The position numbers were made by a program, and so were the translations under genes. The notes under the pieces are model-generated. The model searched no databases. It worked only from the letters and a program-made list of their open reading frames with translations, and was not told where the DNA came from. Source: Phallusia fumigata (Eukaryota > Chordata > Ascidiacea > Phlebobranchia > Ascidiidae). Taken from it: a stretch of DNA of 64,000 bases. The stretch is from the NCBI GenBank assembly GCA_008931825.1, contig QXVZ01015148.1:62001-126000 (forward strand), read 5' to 3'. Below are positions 60,446-64,000 of the stretch, in pieces (the stretch's first letter is position 1; each line of letters starts with the position of its first letter).

Positions 60446-62755
60446 AATAGGTCACATATCTCTAAAATCTAGAATTTTTTAGCACCCTGAAGGTATTGTA
60501 AAGAAAAAAATTTTTTCCGACATCAAACATTTACAAGTTTATGAATAAATTTTCTACAAACTATGATCTTATAGTGATAGTTTGAAGTTTTTTTTAAATT
60601 TAACCGAAAAACAACTACTACATTAAACAAGGCATTTGTAATTTTTGTTTTAAACTTAGAAAAAAGACAGAAGACATTTTATTTCAGATGTTTTGTTTGT
60701 TGCTGCAAAAATTATTTGATTTGCTTTTCCACGAAGCAATACGCTGCGATCATCGGACAAATGTGCGTTAATTGTTTTTGTGGCAAATAAAACGAAAATC
60801 AAATAAACTTGGGACCTTTAACAAGCAAACAGAAGTAAATTAACATATATTTTGTAGCAAACTAGTCGAACTGCATACTAATGGGTTGATGTAAGTTGAA
60901 GTGTTTTTCTGTGCAAATCATAGATGACAGAGGCGGATATTTTAAGCTAAATGAGTTGGTTTTAAAACTAAAAAGCGGTAATACAGGTAATAGTTTAGAA
61001 AACCTCCTGTAAAGTATGCCAATGTCATAAAAAATTTGTGGCAGTCTTATTTATATCTTTTAACATTTGTTGTGTAAGTAAATGAAAGTTTTTTTGTCCG
61101 ACCCTTTGTTCAATCAGAAAACTTTTTAGTGCTTACTGGAAAGCTTTTTCAAAGTGGCAATTTGCACTACTGAAAATATGCTGTAATATGTTAAGTAATT
61201 CACCATTTCAAATATTTACAGTAAAACTGTTGAAATGGTTACCTCCAATATACTGGTTTGTGTATTTTTGCTATATTTGCTCAGCTTTGATTCAAGATCC
61301 TTGATGCAGCTTTCTGACAGATGTTATCACAATGTGAAATATAACCCTTGCATGTTTCTATTCATTGCTGAATTCTTACCAATGATGTAATTTTCCTACA
61401 ATTAGTGGTTTAATGGTGCAGATTTTTTCACAATTGCAAGAGCTGTGCTTGGTTATTCATTAATCCACGATGCTTTAAATGTCATAGTAACATATTGTAA
61501 AAGTCCAATATTGGTGTTTTTGGAATTACATGATTGTGCTAAAACGTTCCAGATAATAGATTTGGAAATGCGCTTGTAAATATTGTATTGTATTTATTTT
61601 CAGACTTATTTAGTACGTGTTAACTGTCTGTTACCAACCCCATGACAAAACTTATTTTGCAGTATTGGTTTTGTTTTGGAGATGCAACTTTACTTGTACA
61701 TTTTGGTCAAACTGACCACCAAATTTATATTAGATGTTGGTAATATACTTGTCACATGTAGATGTAGCTGTAAGTACTGATATTGTGTAACACAATTACA
61801 CAATGCTCTTCTCACCAGTGTTTGTGTAGAATTTTGAGTTCCAAACCTCCTGTCTTACCTTAAGGCAACAAATTAAATTAAAGACCGAAAAGCAAGTAAC
61901 TTGTTAAGTGCAAACACAGAATACATTTGTGACACCACATTATTGGTTTTCCTGTTGGACCAACTTGTAATCGTTTTGGCGACGGTAAATTCTCTTGTTA
62001 CAGAATGTTTTTTATCTTGACCGTGAGACTTATAATTGGTCCGTTTATTTGAAACCTAATAAAGTAACTTCATGATAAAAGAATAGCTATGGCTGGCACC
62101 AAAACCTTGATGTTTTAATATTCACAGCATAAAACTAGTATGTATTTATTAATAGTAAACATACCAAATGCTAAACTTAGTGCTTTGCTTAAAGAGCAAT
62201 TTTTTCACAAATTTTAAATAAGTGTTGATTAGATTCAGTTGTTATAGCTCATATTTAATTTACTTTATAGTGCTGGAAAATTGGCATTGAACTTCATAGC
62301 AGGCTTACACAAATCTTTAATAACACCAGTTGTATATTTTACCTAATGTTTTACATACTGTTTGTTTAGACTATTTTTTTAAAATTTAAACATGTGTCAC
62401 AACAAGCTGGAAAAGATTGTGTTGGCAACAAGGTGATTGACACAAAGCTGCATCAGATTAAAGTTTGTAAGTAATTGCACATTTGTGCTCTTTTGATTTA
62501 AATGTATCCAATCGTGATGCAAAACTAAGTAAAAAGAAGTGAATGTTTATGTATGGTGTTTAGCGTACATAGGTCTTTTGTTTATGACCGCCTAAAGTGA
62601 AACTCTTTGGTAGATGGTGTTTTGTACCTAATTGCTCGTCCCTCTTCAATAGTTTGATTTTAAGGTGTAAACAACCCCCTCTTTTACAGTCCTGTTGTGC
62701 TTTCAGTCTAACATGACATTTAATATTCCCTGGAGGGTCTGCCGATTGACCAGGC
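60446..62755. other. AT-rich stretch lacking ORFs of 60 codons or more
   Basis: About 2.3 kb in which neither strand has an ORF of 60 codons, and in which I recognise none of the SINE or MITE families seen elsewhere. The + strand is rich in T runs and has AATAAA near 62057. It could be a long 3' UTR, a non-coding RNA or neutral spacer. Confidence 0.35.
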
Positions 62756-64000
62756 CTAATTGTTGTGATAGACTGTTTGCCGAGTCCAGTCTGTATTGAG
62801 GTCTGTTACTTTTAACTTTGCGCCCAAACAAGATTCGAAGACCGCGCCATAAAAGGGCCCTTTGTGAGACACCCATCTTAACATGTGACCAAAACCATTA
62901 GGCCGCAGTGTTTTTCGTGGCTCAGCTTCTCGAATTACAGTTACCTCACCCATAGAAAGTGGCGCCCCACAAAAACAGTTTGCAACCCGAACCAGGGCAC
63001 TTAGGTGCAGATCAGGTCAATTCAACGCTAAATAAAAACCGCCTGAACGCTCCAACTCCTTGTGTTGTTCGCATTGAATGGCCACCGCCCGATTCTGGGC
63101 CGGGTTTTCTTTACATGAAACCAAGCGTAGAAGGGTCTGAATAGCGTTCGTGTAATTGGTAGGAATGTAAACAGTAGCTTTTCAATGACAGCGACTTGGG
63201 CCCATTGTGCGAGCGGGCTTCTTTCTCCCGATGTGCGAAAACCTGCTTTCCCAAGCTCTGTTGTTCGCCTTGTGTCAGCTTTTGAGCGACTGACATGAAA
63301 TATTCAGCGCAAGGCGCAGTGTTGATAAACACAACGCAAAGTAGCAAGCATGAACGTGTCCTACAGAATCAAGGGGCGTTTTTTTCTCGTCAGATTTTGG
63401 CCTAGAAGATGAGTTTGCACTTATAACAGATTCGCAGACTTAAACACATTGCCGTTAAATTTTAAAGCGCTTTAAAGGTTACCAATACGAAAGCTTACAT
63501 GTCAGTCATTCCGTGTTTATTTTGTGATTTAAAATGGGCGCACTAAAGAAATGAAAAAAGTATATTTTCTAGAGAATAATGCCTTAGTGAAGATCTTAGG
63601 AATGTTAGGCATTTTCTTCTATGCATTTCCCAGCGAGCTAAATTATTCTGATATTCACATTATGTGCAGTTTTCTAAGTGTTTCTCAGGCGGAAGTGTAT
63701 CTGCCACTGTTATAAGCAATCAGCCACCTCCCACGCTGCTCATATCAGTCGTTCCCACGCCGTAATCGTCACAGTATCTTGTCGTGTTCTTGGCTTGGTG
63801 AGCGTGAAGTGTAGGCCGCCGTTTACCCAGGAGATGATCCCTATTGATTCAGGAGCGCTTTCGGAAATTTATCTTTCCCATTGAGCATGTGTATTTGCCC
63901 AACTGGCGGATGTTGCGAGCTGAGTGACTTGTGAGGTAGTGATTTGTGCTTGAATGGATACTTCCTAGCACGTGGTGTTAACGAGCGATGGACAGGACTT
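62756..64000. other. Right edge, no recognised feature
   Basis: Somewhat more GC-rich than the preceding stretch. Short ORFs on both strands show no domain or splice context I can defend. It may contain the edge of a gene outside the window. Confidence 0.3.

Overview
This is a eukaryotic nuclear window, most likely from an ascidian of the genus Ciona. The genes are animal genes split by many short introns. There is a single MyoD-family gene of tunicate type, the DNA is AT-rich, and introns and spacers are full of small tRNA-derived SINEs and hAT-like MITEs. The species cannot be fixed from the sequence alone. One 116-base N gap and four single Ns mark assembly joins, and sequence on both sides of two of them is duplicated, as expected for a draft assembly of a highly polymorphic animal.

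Layout. 1-2414 (+) holds the 3' part of a UBXN11-like SEP/UBX gene. 3575-6701 (+) is BUD13, a splicing and pre-mRNA retention factor. 7488-11180 (-) is ribosomal protein RPS3A, sharing a short divergent promoter with a 55-residue TOMM5-like gene (+). 12366-14229 (-) is the BAF53-type actin-related gene ACTL6. 15157-17803 (-) and 19038-21203 (+) are two head-to-head SRD5A3 paralogs with identical exon lengths. 21944-37450 (-) is POLD1, the DNA polymerase delta catalytic subunit, with 21 coding exons; one of its introns contains exons of an unrelated gene, an XPNPEP1-like aminopeptidase. 38721-39554 (+) is an intronless translin-associated factor X gene (TSNAX), preceded at 17 bases by a small unknown ORF. 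About 39.8-42.9 kb is a terminal-inverted-repeat element, partly duplicated across the N gap. 43117-48284 (-) is a divergent rhodopsin-class GPCR. 50728-52917 (-) is the MyoD-family gene MRF. From 52.9 kb to the end I find no convincing coding gene; this is upstream/intergenic DNA with MITE remnants and a 2.3-kb stretch without ORFs.

How the genes relate. Most are unrelated housekeeping genes: mRNA splicing, translation, mitochondrial import, chromatin remodelling, dolichol synthesis, DNA replication and a small-RNA/RNA-degradation cofactor. There is no pathway cluster. Tissue-restricted functions are the GPCR and MRF at the right. Exon coordinates were derived by hand from splice signals, reading-phase continuity and recall of vertebrate homologs. 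For RPS3A, both SRD5A3 copies, POLD1, ACTL6 and UBXN11 all phases close exactly. I recognised no retrovirus, LTR element or Polinton.

Most notable observations: an in-frame TAG in ACTL6 followed by a conserved C-terminus and a second stop; the SRD5A3 inverted pair with one GC-AG intron; misplaced XPNPEP1-like exons inside POLD1; an MRF intron that is open in frame while the alternative exon encodes a helix-III-like motif; and a strong excess of the palindrome TGACGTCA, five of them in the MRF coding exon.
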